Notes: a model not told the origin generated them from the letters alone. Shown: positions 33,072-44,980, numbered from the stretch's first letter. The stretch: DNA of 64,000 nucleotides from Pyrenopolyporus hunteri (GCA_902806595.1 CADCXC010000037.1:2232001-2296000); one strand, 5' to 3'. Numbers and translations are program-made.

Positions 33072-33914
33072 ATGGCGCCCGGGAATATCAACGTCCTTGT
33101 GACGACCTTCTCGGGCTTAGGCCTCCCTCCTACCTTATCAATTCCTGTTCCTTCAACTACAACTCTCTCCGACCTTCACCATCACATCGAAGGAAGGCTA
33201 CCGTCAACCGATGCCCGCCTCATCCTGACAACCCTATCCAACAAGCAAGTCCTCCGAAGTTCCAAAGAGCTAGTATCCGATCTTTGCGATGCCGATGATG
33301 AATTCCTATCTCTGCGATTATCTATCCCGCTATGCGGTGGCAAAGGTGGTTTCGGCTCTCAGCTTCGAGCGGCCGGTGGCCGAATGTCGTCGAAAAAGAA
33401 GAAGAATAGGGGCGATGAAAATGGATCTAGCAGAAATCTAGACGGACGCCGACTACGAACAATCAACGAGGCCAAGGCCTTGGCCGAGTACCTAGCCATC
33501 AAACCCGAGATGGAGCAAAAGGAGAAGGAAAAGCGACGCGCACGGTGGCAGCAGATCGTGGACGCCGCGGATGAGAAGGAACATGAGATAAGGAACAGCA
33601 CGAAAGGCCGATTGGACGGGAAATGGGTCGAAGATAAAGAAGAGGCTAGCGAGCGAACGCGAGAGGCGGTTCTGGCCGCGATGAAGGCAGGGAAGTACAA
33701 GGACAACCTACTCAGCACATCGCACGGCTCCACCTCTACCGAGGACCTAGATGCAGAGGATTCAAGCGAGGATGAAGAATCCGGTCAATCGAGTAGCTCT
33801 AAAGCCCCGACGCCGCCTACGAATACGTCGAAGAAGCCACTCACACGCGCGTTCGCCGGATTTGACGAAGATGACGAGTTCATGAGTTCCTCTGATGAAG
33901 AGGATGGCAAATAG
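33072..33914 (+). CDS. sde2: Sde2-type splicing and genome-stability protein with cleavable ubiquitin-like N-terminus
   Basis: Single exon, 280 residues, start in ATCAAAATGGCG-like context (AAAATGG). Residues 1-90 form a ubiquitin-like fold (INVLVTTFSGLGLPPTLSI, TLSDLHHHIEGRLP) ending in the invariant processing motif GG-KGG (89-93). In fission yeast, ubiquitin proteases cut there and the new Lys-ended C-terminal fragment joins the spliceosome to promote excision of selected introns. The downstream KGGFGSQLRAAGGRMSSKKK is the conserved Sde2 signature. A charged helix (about 130-210) and an acidic, Ser-rich tail follow. In fission yeast Sde2 supports telomeric silencing and genome stability; the function here is inferred from family. 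Confidence 0.93.
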   Translation: MAPGNINVLVTTFSGLGLPPTLSIPVPSTTTLSDLHHHIEGRLPSTDARLILTTLSNKQVLRSSKELVSDLCDADDEFLSLRLSIPLCGGKGGFGSQLRAAGGRMSSKKKKNRGDENGSSRNLDGRRLRTINEAKALAEYLAIKPEMEQKEKEKRRARWQQIVDAADEKEHEIRNSTKGRLDGKWVEDKEEASERTREAVLAAMKAGKYKDNLLSTSHGSTSTEDLDAEDSSEDEESGQSSSSKAPTPPTNTSKKPLTRAFAGFDEDDEFMSSSDEEDGK

Positions 33915-34576
33915 GCGAGCGCATCCGCGTTATTAATGGTACCTAAGAATGGACGGAACCGAATGTGTCCGGGAAAAGCATTGCTCTGGTGTGCTAAGCT
34001 CCGGTCTTAGTTGCATTTAGACGCCGTAGGGCTGGGAAGCCTGGTCAAATGGAGGCACCCCTGAGGTGGGAGTGATGATTTGCATTATCACATGCGCAAT
34101 ACATGTTCTTTGCACTAGTGGTTGCGTGGGTAGTAATCGGGTAGACATCATCGATCCCAATCGGAAGGGCGATCTTATACGTGACGGGTAGTCGACACCC
34201 CCTGATAACCTGGGCGACCTTTTTTCGGCGATAAAAGATGAATGTCTATGGCCGACGAGTTTAGGGATTACACGATGATATTATTAGTCTCGGGATATCG
34301 ATGCGAGGGAAACAAATAATTCTGATACCGGCTTGCTTTGCGAGGGAATTACGGAACGTATCGAGCCGTCTACACGATCCCCAGGGATATGAGCATAATA
34401 AGTAGGTAGCCAGAGAACCGATGAGGGGGATGATCAAATATCGGTCATCTGGGCGTATTAGTCGGTCAAGCAGAGTAACACAATGATACCCTTTAATTTG
34501 AGTCTTCTCTTAACATATAATGGACTCACTGATCCAACCAAAATAGTGCTCTGAGTAGTGACTCGGCCATCTCTAC
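33915..34576. other. Convergent 3' spacer between SDE2 and an SDR gene
   Basis: No gene seen. Short ORFs only. Confidence 0.5.
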
Positions 34577-35591
34577 CTACTTTATGAGGCTCGTCATGGT
34601 CTCCACCTCCGGGTTCCCCAGCGCACAGCTGAACTCCCTAACCTCCTCCAACTCCCTCTTCACCTTCTCCGTCTCCCCCATCACCACAGCCCACGAGTCC
34701 TTCCCCAGCGGCACGCGAATCGGGATCGGCCTGCCGCTCCCCACCAGCGCGTAAATCGCCTCCGCCACCTCCTCCGGCTTCGCGAACCCCGCCTGCGCCT
34801 CCTTATCACCCATGAACGCCAACATCCCCGTCGTCGGGCCCCTCGGGTCGTCGTACGCCGGGTGCCGCGGCAGCCTCTGCAGCGAAGCTGTGTACTTCGT
34901 GCTCACGCCCCCGGGCTCGACACAGCACACGTGCACGTTCCACTCCGGGAACACCTCCTTGCTCACGCTCTCCGCGAACCCTTCCAGCGCGAACTTGCTC
35001 GCGTGGTAGAACGCGTTCCCCGCGCTCCCCACGAAGCCCCCCAGCGACGTCACGTTGACCACCACGCCCCCCCTCGGCCCGGATCCGGGGTTGACGTCCC
35101 GGAATACGCCCACGGCCCGCTTCGTCCCGTCCACCGCGCCCCAGAAGTTCGTGTCCATCAGCGCCCGCGCCTCCGCGTTCCCCGGCCCCGACGCCTCCGC
35201 GTCCCCCATCACGTTGTACCCCGCGTTGTTGACCAGCACGTCGACGCGCCCGAAGCGCGCCAGCGCGGCGTCGAAGGCGGCGTCGATCGCGGCCGGCGAG
35301 GTCACGTCCAAAGCGAGCTTGAGCACGTTGGGCGTGTCGGGGATGGAGGACAGCGAGGCCGGGTTGCGCGCTGTGGCGACGACGCGTTGCGAGGGCCGCG
35401 CGGTGGCGATGTGTTGCGCGAGGGCTTGCCCGATGCCGGAGGAGCAGCCCGTGACTTTTATTTTTGGAGACGTTGGTTTTAGTAAGAGGACGGGAAGGTG
35501 TGTGTGGTTAGGGTGGGAGCGGAGAGTCCGACTTACTGAACCAGACTGCGTTGGAGGGGAGGATGTATGGCTTGGGGTCGGGGGCCGCCAT
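34577..35591 (-). CDS. Short-chain dehydrogenase/reductase, classical type
   Basis: Exons 35591-35537 and 35454-34577 (82-nt phase-1 intron) give 310 residues. Splicing restores VWFITGCSSGIGQALAQHI, the Rossmann glycine motif (TGxxxGIG). Next are VVATARNP (basic Arg after strand 2, favouring NADP), LDVT, LVNNAGY, the Ser of VTSLGGF and the catalytic YHASKFALEG; VEPGGVST closes the site. The length and the TGCSSGIG start match fungal SDRs often annotated as oxidoreductases of the retinol/steroid dehydrogenase-like group. The substrate is unknown. It is very G+C-rich, with C/G at most third positions, sharply different from its A+T-richer flanks. No neighbouring metabolic genes indicate a pathway. 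Confidence 0.92.
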
Positions 35592-36433
35592 ATTGGAGGA
35601 GCTGGGAGATGTAGAGTCTTGCTATAGGTGACTTTAAGGAATCTTTATTGACAAGCTGGTAATCTGTCGAAATAACTTATACTTCTGCTTTCTTTCTACA
35701 GAATATGCCGTCTCTAATATCGACCGTATAGGAGTAGTCGACCCCCTTTTATATCTAAGGTCCCTCTACATATCGATAGCAGCGGATGGATATTACGTAT
35801 GTGTGTGTATGCTTCGAAGGTTCTCACCCAGCATAATCCAGTCAAACAGAGATGTATATATCATCTTACTCATTACTGCTTCTATCTTTATCGTCATCCC
35901 CAAGGTTTTCACCTATATGAGTATTCGTTTCATAAGACCCATGTTATGCGAAGTCGATCTCTTAACTCCTAATACCCCTATCTATGCATAAACTCCGTAC
36001 GGCCCCGCTATATTCCCTCTTCACAGCCTCAATCTCTAAAGCAGATACTATGAATTACTTCTTGTCATATTCTTCTACCCTAAGCATTGACAAATAGGTA
36101 CCTGGCGAAATATGACGAGGATTTCGATGCTGGTAGGCGGCCGAACTGCTCAGCCCATTTTGCCAACCGGAAACGCTCCACGTTCACTGTGTACGTCTTA
36201 GGCAGTCTACTCGCAACTGAAGAATAGATCATCCTTAAGCTGCCTACGCATATTAAAACAAACTGATCTGTACTTTTCCATTTCGGTGGCTAACCTATCT
36301 ATGTAAACCACACTCTACATATACTCGTCAACAGTCCTTACTTCATCATTATGGCAACTGGTCCTAGCTGTACACTTTTGAGTATTTAGAAGGCGAACCA
36401 CTCATTGGTATCGTCACAATTATAGCCCGTTAC
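35592..36433. other. Intergenic region, promoter of the SDR and 3' flank of SEC31
   Basis: No gene recognised; A+T-rich in the middle. Confidence 0.5.
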
Positions 36434-39400
36434 CTAGTTCGTGACCTTGCTCATTTGCACTAATCGTTTGACCCCGACCTATGTTCTTGTTAGCAGAGAT
36501 GCCCTCATCAACATTAGCGAATTCGACTTACCATCCAATTACCGCACTCCTCCGTCTTGTCTCGTTGAATCTCCACCTGTAGGCGCTGCGCCTCCGCATA
36601 GTCCTTAGATTCTAATGCTTGAGCCAGCTGAGTCAGCTGTTCAATAGTGTCCGGCTTAACCAATTCCTCGTTGTTGAGATGATCAAATAAAAGACCGAGT
36701 CGTTTTTGCGTATCTTTCACCTGAGGAGCAAAAGAGGTTGGCGCTTTACCCGCTACCCGTTGCATGTCGCGAGTAAGGATGTCAACTAGCTGCTGGGCGT
36801 TGGGGGGGATATGGGAGCGATCACCTGGAGGGTGTCGCGGCTTCGGTGGCGCCGAAGCTCGTGGCGGAGGAGGCGCGGGCGAGGTCGCTGGTGGTGGTCC
36901 ACCAAGGGTTGACGGGGGACCCGAAGACGGGGGCCCCTGATGCACGGGCGGGGCACCGTATGGCGATTGGGCATATTGGTTGTGAGCTGGGGCTGTCTGA
37001 GGCGGCGGGGCGTAAGGGTTTGGCGGGGCCGCCCGATTAGCGTGAGGCGGGGGAGCCATAGCCGGCTGCTGGGGAGGTGTGCCTAGGGACTGAGGCGCAG
37101 GTGCCGGGGCATAACGGCTTGTGGGTGGAGCTCCTGCCGGCGGCGGGTTGTAGGGCGACGCCATTCTAGGAACAGCATGGCCCATTGGGGGTGGAGGGAG
37201 ACCAGGGCCACCCCCCGGGGTTTGGGCGGAAGGAGGGGGGGCGTAGGTCTGCGCTGCGGTCGATCCAGGTCGAGGGGGCGGCGGCAGTTGACCGGCTTGC
37301 GGAGGACCGCCCAGAGGAGACGTGACCCTACCGGGCGCCGGTCCTTTGGGGGGAGGCGGTGGTGGAGTTGCCGTCCCGCGATGAGAGCCGTAAGGGCTTT
37401 GAGGTGGCGGCGCCGGTTGATTCGCTTGGTTGGGGAACGGGGATGTGATGGGAGCCGTGCTCGGCGTGTTCCTTCGCGGGGGAGCTTTCGTTACCATGGG
37501 TACATCGTTCCAGTTTCCTACGTCTGTAGCCCTTGGAGGAGGCTTCGTCGATGGGGTCGACGTTCTTGGGGGAGCTCCGAAAGACGTCGGCGGAGGACCA
37601 TAGCCCGGATGCTGAGACGTCTGAATAGGCTGAGGTTGCGGTGGCTGATAGCCTTGCGGAGCATAGGGATTGCTCGCAATCGGCGGGGCATAGGGATTTG
37701 CTGCGGGAGTCTGGACAGCAGGAGGCGCGTAAGGATTGACGGGATTAACGCCGGTAACTGGCTGAGGTGGTTGGTAAGCCGCCGCTGCAGGTGCTGGGTG
37801 AGAAGACACGCGCGAAGACACCGCAGGTCTTTGAGCCGGCTGTCTTCCAGCAGCTTGGGGAGCGACTTTTTGCGTAGCTAATTGTACACGCTCACGCGCC
37901 ATGTCGGCGGCATCATACTTGGCGGGTAGAAGACTCAGGTACTTCTGAGCAATCTCCAGTTGGCCATGTGCTGCGACAATGTCCGCATACTCAATGTACT
38001 TGTCATACAGAGAGGATAACTTCCAGCCTGAGCTTAGCCCAATCTCGTTATCCTGGAACTTAGTCACATGGCGGAATACGGTGACCTTCTCAATGAAATG
38101 CTGGAGAGACCTTGCGTGGATAGAGAAGGTAGAATCGTTAGCCTCGGCCAGCCCAGCCTTTTCGGCTTCCTCTAGCTCAGCGACCCAGATGTCGATGACC
38201 TTTTCGAGCTTCGAGCCAACCAGATAACAGAAGGACGCGTCCTTTCTAGAACCTGATTCGAGGATGCGGTCGCCTAAAGCTTCGCACAGATCGGGGAACT
38301 CGGTGGGGTCGGCAAATGTGCAGAGCGTAACCATCGTCTCCTTCCAGTCTGCCAAATCAGCATTATACACAACATCCCACAGATTCTTGACGATAACGGA
38401 TCCCAAAAGCCGCAGATAGCTTGGCATCCCGGTTTTCTGGGACAGATAAGCTGACTGGACCTTGTCAACGAGCTCCTTTCCACCGCAGTTCGCGATCATA
38501 AAGGCATCTGCCATACGACCTTCCTTCAAGCAAATTTCGGTCGCGTTCTCGAAACGTCCCAACATTAAAGCTTTGGTAATCTGCTTCTCAACAGCCGAAT
38601 CGCTTTCAGCGAATAAATGGAAAGGGTTATCCGTTTTAGCACCCTTGGTAGCCGAAAGGCTTGCCAAGAAATCCTCACCGTCGCCTTCGCCTCCATCAGA
38701 GAAGAAAGTCGATATTCGTTTCTTGTGCCCCCTAACTTCTAAGCTGGGCTTCTTCGGTTCCGCTTCCTTAGTCTCGGCACCCTCTTCGCCTACACCATTA
38801 GTGGACTCGTCTTTTACTTCATCCTCGCCATACCCTAGGTACTCGACAATTTGTTTTCGCGGGTTCTCGGCGAGCAGGGTTTCCAGAACGCGCCAATCAG
38901 CCTTCTCCTCATCCGTCTGCGCTTGCTCTATATGCGATTCGCATATAGCCGTAACATCGCCAGACTTAAGCGACTCTTCAAACTTTTCAGTGGCGCTTCC
39001 GATATCCGAATCCACGGAGAATTGGGAGATCTGGATCGTAGAGGAACGTTTTTGACCGGGTTGGTGAGGATTCTGCCGGAAGATGACGAGTTTGCCGCCA
39101 AAACCAAACGAAACACCAACAGGCCTCTCAAGCCACTTTGGAGCCTTCGCCAAGGAGAAGGCGGCACCTTGAGGCTGCTTCTGAGCCTGGGTGAAGAAGT
39201 CTTCGCCATCCAAGTTGCTCTGAGTTGTGTTTTGTATGGCTGAAGGGTTGGTATTTTGGAGCGTCTGAATCGTTATCTTCCCATCAAAGGACGCAGTCGC
39301 GGAGATGTTCGGATTGTGGGGGTGGAACCGGGTGAGGAAAGTCCAATTGGTGACTTCGGGAAATTCACCATAACGCTCGCCCGTCTGAGGGTTCCAGATT

Positions 39401-40311
39401 AGCGTCCTGTTATCCTTGCCGCAGGATATCAAGATGTCTCCATCCTGCTGACACCAAGACACCGACAGAACACCTTGTTCGTGGCCTTGTAGCGTTCTCT
39501 CGGGAGCATTGGAATTTCGCAGGTCCCACAGCAAGATGACAGGGGTGGTATCGTCAGGCGTAGCAGTCAACAATTTTGTGGAGTTGTTGGGGTCCCACGC
39601 AATGGAGCTGACGGGCTTTCGGTTGTTGTTAAGCGTCAACGAGGCTTTCTTCGTCTTCAAATCCCACACGGTGACGAAACCACCAGATCCTCCTGTGGCG
39701 AGAATATGGGCCACCTTCGTGTTCCACGCTACACACTCCAGATCGTCTGAACGGGCAGCAGCAGTGCCCAGACGAAACGCATTTTCCGGGTCGTGAACAT
39801 CGTAAATGAAAAGTTCTCCCTTGGCACCGGCAGTAGCCAGGATCTGAGGCCTCAGAGGGTTGAACTGTAAGGCTTTGATGGCCCCGGTGTGTTTCGTCGT
39901 TCGCGATATCAGCGCGTCGGATTCGCCTTTGATAAGTTTCTCGGCATTCCATAGATCAAGCGATCCGTTCTCGAGGGCACCGGCGATAATACCCTCGGGG
40001 TAGTCCTCGGAAGGTTGGCCCCAGGCGATGTCATAAAATCTAGTAATTGACCCCGTCAGTAAACCTTACAGGCCGGTCATCGATACTCTATAGGCTATTT
40101 ACCTAGAGTCGGCGGAGATGCTCGCAATGGGTTGGAGTTCGAGTCCTTGTTCCTGGTTATCGAGGTTGAGATCCCACAACTCCAGCTTCGTCTCGTCAGA
40201 GAAATCGGCATCCACAGCTCCAGCACGAGTTCCAGTCACTAATAACGGCTTCGCAGCACCGGGCGACCAGGCGAAGGCCGCCGTGCGCGAGATCTCGCGC
40301 AGCCTAACCAT
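36434..40311 (-). CDS. sec31: COPII coat outer-layer protein Sec31
   Basis: Exons 40311-40103, 40039-36532 and 36478-36434 give 1253 residues. The first exon begins MVRLREISRTAAFAWSP. The N-terminal ~330 residues form WD40 repeats (FYDIAWGQ, ILATAGAKGELFIYDVHDP, ILATGGSGGFVTVWDLKT, VILLWDLRN, TLIWNPQTGERYGEF). An alpha-solenoid follows (about 390-770), then a long Pro/Gln-rich region (about 780-1130) that binds and stimulates Sec23-Sar1. A C-terminal helical domain ends ECGNWMVGVKRLVQ. Sec13-Sec31 builds the outer cage of ER-derived COPII vesicles. The last 45-nt exon supplies the conserved VGVKRL end; without it the frame would read a short unrelated tail. Introns are 63 and 53 nt. Confidence 0.97.
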
Positions 40312-41277
40312 GTTGTGTCGGGGTGAAGACTTAGAGGGGCAGTGTAGGTTTGGGTCAAGGATCGGTCGAGTCTCGAGAGGCAAGGAAAGGGGGATTTCTA
40401 AGTAAGATTAGCTTAAATGCCAGCTGGCATTGAGCTTTCTAGGCCAGCTAGGAATGTTGGCAATCCGTTGAAATACGGAGGGATGGGTTGGCTTGACAGC
40501 TTTTCCCTAGGCTGGATAGAGGTAGGAACATACTAATTCATTATATGTTGCCAGATAATGCAGTCCAACGGTTTCCCCTGGGTGTGCGAGGGCTACAAGG
40601 GCGTGGGCGTGGGCGTGGGCGCATGAGCTGCTCATAGGCCAAGCCGATCCCAGACAACAAATCGGGGGCCAGAATCTTGTTCCCTTTTCCTTTCGCTGGG
40701 GGAATTTTTTGTGGGGAAGAAGTGGAAAGGATCCGATGCACAAGCCACTTTTAGCATTTCACGTGACGGAGGAATCTAAGGGAATTGGCATGATTCCAAT
40801 GACGATAGGTAGCACACCCGTTATGTAATACAATCATGAAGTATAGAATAAGGTACCTGGGGCCTGTGACTTGTACCTCCAAGCGTCCTTCATTTTCAAA
40901 GAAGTCGCCACATATCGGGACTCGTGTTGAAGAATTATGAAAATGAAATTCCATAGACCGATATAATTATACTTTAATGTAAAGTATTCAATTCATATGT
41001 GCGCCATGATTTATGTGGCCAATTTACCTGCATCTGCACGTTCCTTTAGAGGTACTTAAACTCAAAAGCTTTACCAGCTTCCGCTCATAGGTACATAACT
41101 GGAACCTTGACAATTTCACTCAGCCACACGCTCAGTTCCAGTTCTCCAAGTATCAGTTACATTTACGTTACTACATAAGAACCATACCTCATAGTAACCC
41201 ACCTATTTATTATACAAGACGAAAAATCATAAAAACCTATCAAGCCATTACAAGCTCCTCTAAACGAAAAAGACACG
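40312..41277. promoter_or_regulatory. Divergent promoter region of SEC31 and the RRM gene
   Basis: 966 bp without a gene. It includes tandem GGGCGT hexamers (40597-40621, four units), about 290 bp upstream of the SEC31 ATG, which could be a zinc-finger binding array or a simple repeat. The stretch before the RRM gene is A/C-rich. Confidence 0.45.
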
Positions 41278-41806
41278 ATGACGGACGCGGCCCGTTGGAA
41301 AGCCACAGTATACGTCGGAGGCTTAGCCTCTGTGGTCACCACCGGAAATCTTCACGATGCCTTTATACCCTTTGGCGAGATAGCTGATATAACCCTACCC
41401 AAAAACGATGCGCCAAATGCGACTGAGCCGCACAGGGGATTTGCATATGTCGAGTATGAGGACGCCGAAGACGCCAAAGAAGCCATCGACAACATGGACC
41501 AGTCAGAACTATTCGGCAGGGTCTTGAGAGTATCGCCAGCCAAGCCTCCCAAGAGCGCAGAGGAAGGGCTAGGCAGTAAAACAGCGATCTGGGAACAGGT
41601 ACGGCGATGACCCCCAAATGAATTCTTACTGTATGGTCAGTTTGATTTACTAACGAGCGAAACAGGAGGGGTGGCTTGCTGAACACGCTGTCAGTGAGGA
41701 AGATCGTGCTGCAGCTGTGGCAGCGAGAGGGGCCATAGATGACAGACCAGAGGATCCGATGCAAGGACTTGAGGGGCTCGACGTTGCTGGACCAAAACCG
41801 GAATGA
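41278..41806 (+). CDS. Small RRM protein related to the N-terminus of cyclophilin E (PPIE/Cyp33)
   Basis: Exons 41278-41598 and 41666-41806 (67-nt phase-0 intron, branch CTAAC, acceptor AACAG) give 153 residues. One RNA-recognition motif fills residues 9-90: RNP2 is VYVGGL and RNP1 is RGFAYVEY. GEIADITLPKND and AIDNMDQSELFGRVLRV match the RRM of cyclophilin E, which in animals is fused to a peptidyl-prolyl isomerase domain. Here the isomerase domain is absent and a short acidic helix (WEQEGWLAEHAVSEED) ends the protein. Similar stand-alone RRM proteins occur in other filamentous fungi and are probably spliceosome-associated (inferred). Confidence 0.88.
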
Positions 41807-42094
41807 GCAAGCACTCTCAAGGATCTACTTGACTTTCTACTTTCTACTTTCTAGCATAGCGTTGGCGTTAGAAGAGGATCCTAGGGCATAGATAGAACTT
41901 TTCAAGACAGCAGCTTGCGACTGAAGTGTATATATGCTTGGTCTCCCATATTTTGCATTCCCACTTCTGGTGGCTACATATAACATGTACGATGCTTTGC
42001 TTCGACTCTAAAAAAGAATATGCGCCCTTCCCCAGTTAGCTTCCATCGACAGGCCACAGCTCAGCTTCCCGACCCACACTATGTCGACCTTTGC

Positions 42095-42625
42095 TTAATG
42101 TTCCTCGGCATGCCCAGGCTCGTCCTTGCGGTTTTGGCGACTAAGTCTAAGGTTCTTGTCTACCGCGAACTTGCGCATGCTCGAGTAGCCGGCGGCGAAG
42201 ACGGCGAATCCGACGACAACTCCTAATCGTATTATGAGCAACAAGTTCCAGCAATGGTAAAAATGATCCGAAACCTAGGCCGTGCCGGAAACAGGTGGAC
42301 TAACCGAGGGGAATCAATTCTGCGGGGATTTGTCGCAGCTTTCGGAGGCGCTGAGAAATAGTGTGTGCTGGTTTATTACGTTAACATCTATTTTCGATTC
42401 GATAGTATTCCGAGGGGTGGTGTTCGGGAGGTCGCGCAATTGGTCTGAGGGGTCAATGGTTCGCGATGGGCGACAAACGTACCGGTCTGATCCTCTTTCT
42501 GTTATGGGTCGTTAGCAAACGTCATAGGTTTTTTATGCGAAGGAGAAGACGAGAGTCGGCCGTACGGGAACAGGAAACATCATGCGCCGGGTGGGCATCA
42601 TTCGCAGAGCTCGAGTAGCGTACAT
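42095..42625 (-). CDS. B12D / NDUFA4-MLRQ-type small mitochondrial membrane protein
   Basis: Found by splicing; no single exon is long. Exons 42625-42566, 42498-42483 (16 nt), 42367-42305 and 42222-42095 give 88 residues, all in phase. The N-terminus MYATRALRMMPTRRMM looks like a mitochondrial presequence. Then come KEDQTAHTISQRLRKL, the motif IPAELIPLGVVVGFAVFAAG (one membrane helix, about 44-60) and KNLRLSRQNR. The I-P-L-(x)-VVVG helix followed by a VxKxxRLSRQxR motif fits the B12D/MLRQ family, related to NDUFA4, which associates with respiratory complexes I/IV. Intron 1 (67 nt) has CTAAC and AACAG signals. It lies next to COX12, on the opposite strand and sharing the promoter side. The exon 1 donor could be GTTCCC, six bases earlier. 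Confidence 0.82.
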
Positions 42626-43073
42626 CTTGGGCGGATTGGGAGGAGAGTTTCTAGCGGCGGGGGGAAGCGTAGGTTCGATAAATTTGTGGTCGCAGCTCAG
42701 AGCAGAGCCAGGTTATTATTATTTAAGATCAATGGAATCCGATGTTTAGTCGTGGTTGGAAGGTTTTGGGGTGGGAGGAGCTTCGGTAACTTGGATTTGG
42801 AAGCCAGGGCCAGTGAAAACGGAAGAAATAGTCATAGTGGGGCCTACCACCCCCAAGCGTCCACTATATCATGCCACCAAGGCCTGAGGCACCTAAAAAT
42901 TACTGCCCCATGATTCGATTCGGCAAGAATCCAATGGTCCGAGAGCTCTCGAGAAGCTGCGATCTTCTTTAATACATACGAAATACATCATCACCTCTCC
43001 CACCTTTCACTCTTGACCCAATTGAGCCGACAAACACTCTTCTTCGACAAAACAGAATACGTCTGCTAACAAA
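42626..43073. promoter_or_regulatory. Divergent promoter region of the B12D-like gene and COX12
   Basis: 448 bp between the start codons of two genes for respiratory-chain proteins. A shared bidirectional promoter is plausible. No specific site was recognised. Confidence 0.45.
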
Positions 43074-43676
43074 ATGTCCGACGAGGAGCGCGTAACCAAG
43101 CCCTTCAAGTTCGTCACTGGTAAGCTGCCCGCTCGAAATGCCTCAGGGCTTTTCGTCCTCCGTTGTCCCGGACTCTTACGAGTAACCCGCTAACAATTGA
43201 CGTTTATTTAGCTGGTAAGAGGATACCTCCCTATTATTCCCCGTTCGAACGACGAGACGAGGCAAAGCGACGCGATTAAACCCCTACATATTAAACATTC
43301 CATAAATTCCATAAATCAACCTCGGTCTAACCCGCGCCCAGGTGTCGATGCTCGATTCCCCAACCAGAATCAGACCAAGCACTGCTGGCAGAACTACGTC
43401 GATTACCACAAGTGCATCAACGCAAAGGGCGAGGACTTCGCCCCGTGCCGCCAGGTATGGCGACCCCATATGAACAGCCAGTCCTTCCATACAGGAATAT
43501 ATAAATATGTATACTAACAAGCTTAAGTTCTGGCTCGCATACCGATCTCTATGCCCGAGCAGTTGGTACCAACGATGGGATGAACAGAGAGGTCAGTAAC
43601 CCCTTCTTCTTGTCAGGAGGATCGACGCTGACATGTTGCAGAGGCTGGAAATTTCCCTGCTAAGCTAGACGCTTAA
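43074..43676 (+). CDS. cox12: Cytochrome c oxidase subunit VIb (Cox12)
   Basis: Exons 43074-43119, 43212-43214, 43342-43454, 43528-43591 and 43642-43676 give 86 residues. The twin cysteine motif is complete: C-X9-C in CWQNYVDYHKC and C-X10-C in CRQFWLAYRSLC, for Mia40-dependent import into the intermembrane space. VDARFPNQNQTKHCWQ and QRWDEQREAGNFPAKLD are signature segments. The protein caps the dimer interface of complex IV. The second exon would be only 3 nt (CTG), giving FVTAGVDARF. Each flanking intron has its own CTAAC branch point and YAG acceptor, and a good donor (GTAAGC, GTAAGA). Skipping it also keeps frame (FVTGVDARF), so both forms are possible. Confidence 0.93.
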
Positions 43677-44980
43677 TTTGAACGACATAGTTTCTATGGA
43701 CATCGGTCGAATCAACAGAGTCGGATCGTCGCGATGTAGTATATTCCCTAGACTCTTTAAGCCAGCCATCAACTAAGAGATTCGCTGCAAAATTCCCGTT
43801 TGTCACGCCGTCCTTCCGTGATTACAACTCTCATTTGAACCCGAATCATAAAGTGATATGAAAGCGAAGAATGAGATACCAGCCAGAAATCTCTACTAGG
43901 TATCCCAGACTTTCTTCTCGTCTGCGGACCCCAAGTAGACGCATATATCCTCCCCTGGATTTCAGGGGCTCGTGAAATAGATCTATTCCCGTCTTTTATT
44001 TCAGGTCCGCGCATAGGTCCCCTCTTTATACCCATCCATCTTCAACATATACGACGCCTATTTCAACTGATAGCAAGTGGGCAATAGGACCCCACGCAAG
44101 TTTGTCCCAGGGATACTGGTCCGGATTTACGTCTCGACCTTAGCTATCAATATCATAATAGCAAGCCGACGATCTCGATTGCCATTCTTTCTATTGGGAC
44201 GTGCCTCTATGCCAATCTAATGGTCCCACGGGGTGATCTAGTCGCCGCTAGACAGGTGTTGGGAGCCGACACGGGCATGCTTCTCCACGGCAAAGTCGAG
44301 TCGTTAGCTTCCGGATGCTTTGATCCTGAAGATATCTAGGAATTGGATAATACAACCAAATCCCCGTGTCTGAAGGATCAGCTCCTATCTATAGAATCCA
44401 TTGCTTTGCCCTGTTCCCTCTCCAAGTGAAGCGAAGAGAGAGATGGCCCATTCATATCATATTTTCTTAGCTAACTCGATGTTCAGTTTTATTCTGTCTT
44501 CATTCACTTTCCTCAGTCTTGCCTATATTCTTTTATTCTCAAGGCGAGAATTACCAACACTTCTACCTAATACCATTCCCATTACTAGGATATATCCGCT
44601 CATCCAGCGTTATATCACAACAGAAAGACCGTATACCTAGGTACGTATAACTCCAATATGATGTTAAATTTTCTATTATGTTAAGCACAGTTTCCGACTG
44701 TCTAGCCCGCAGCATTGTGTCAGGTTGAAGGCCGGAGTAGTTGTCACTCATCTAACGCGATCGTCTATGTAGCTCGATTCCAGTACTCATTATGGATGCC
44801 GCCAGAGAGACTATGCCATAATTCAAGACTAGTTCGGGTCCTAATATTAGCTATGGGTTTATATCTTATAATGGCACTAGGATACTCAATGCTTGCTACC
44901 TGGTACGTGGTTTAACTGAACACGAACACCTTCGGATTTCAGATTGGTCCCTCGTGAGATAACCCCTTAACCGACCATTC
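43677..44980. other. Intergenic region, convergent
   Basis: 3' flanks of COX12 (+) and the deaminase gene (-). A 39-codon ORF at 44220-44339 was considered and not called. No other gene seen. Confidence 0.5.

Noticed and set aside
37177..37881. Plus-strand ORF of 234 codons rich in Arg and Gly
   Set aside because: Antisense shadow of the Pro-rich region of SEC31.
44220..44339. 39-codon ORF with a preceding hydrophobic stretch
   Set aside because: The hydrophobic part is upstream of the only ATG, there are no splice signals that rescue it, and no family is recognised.
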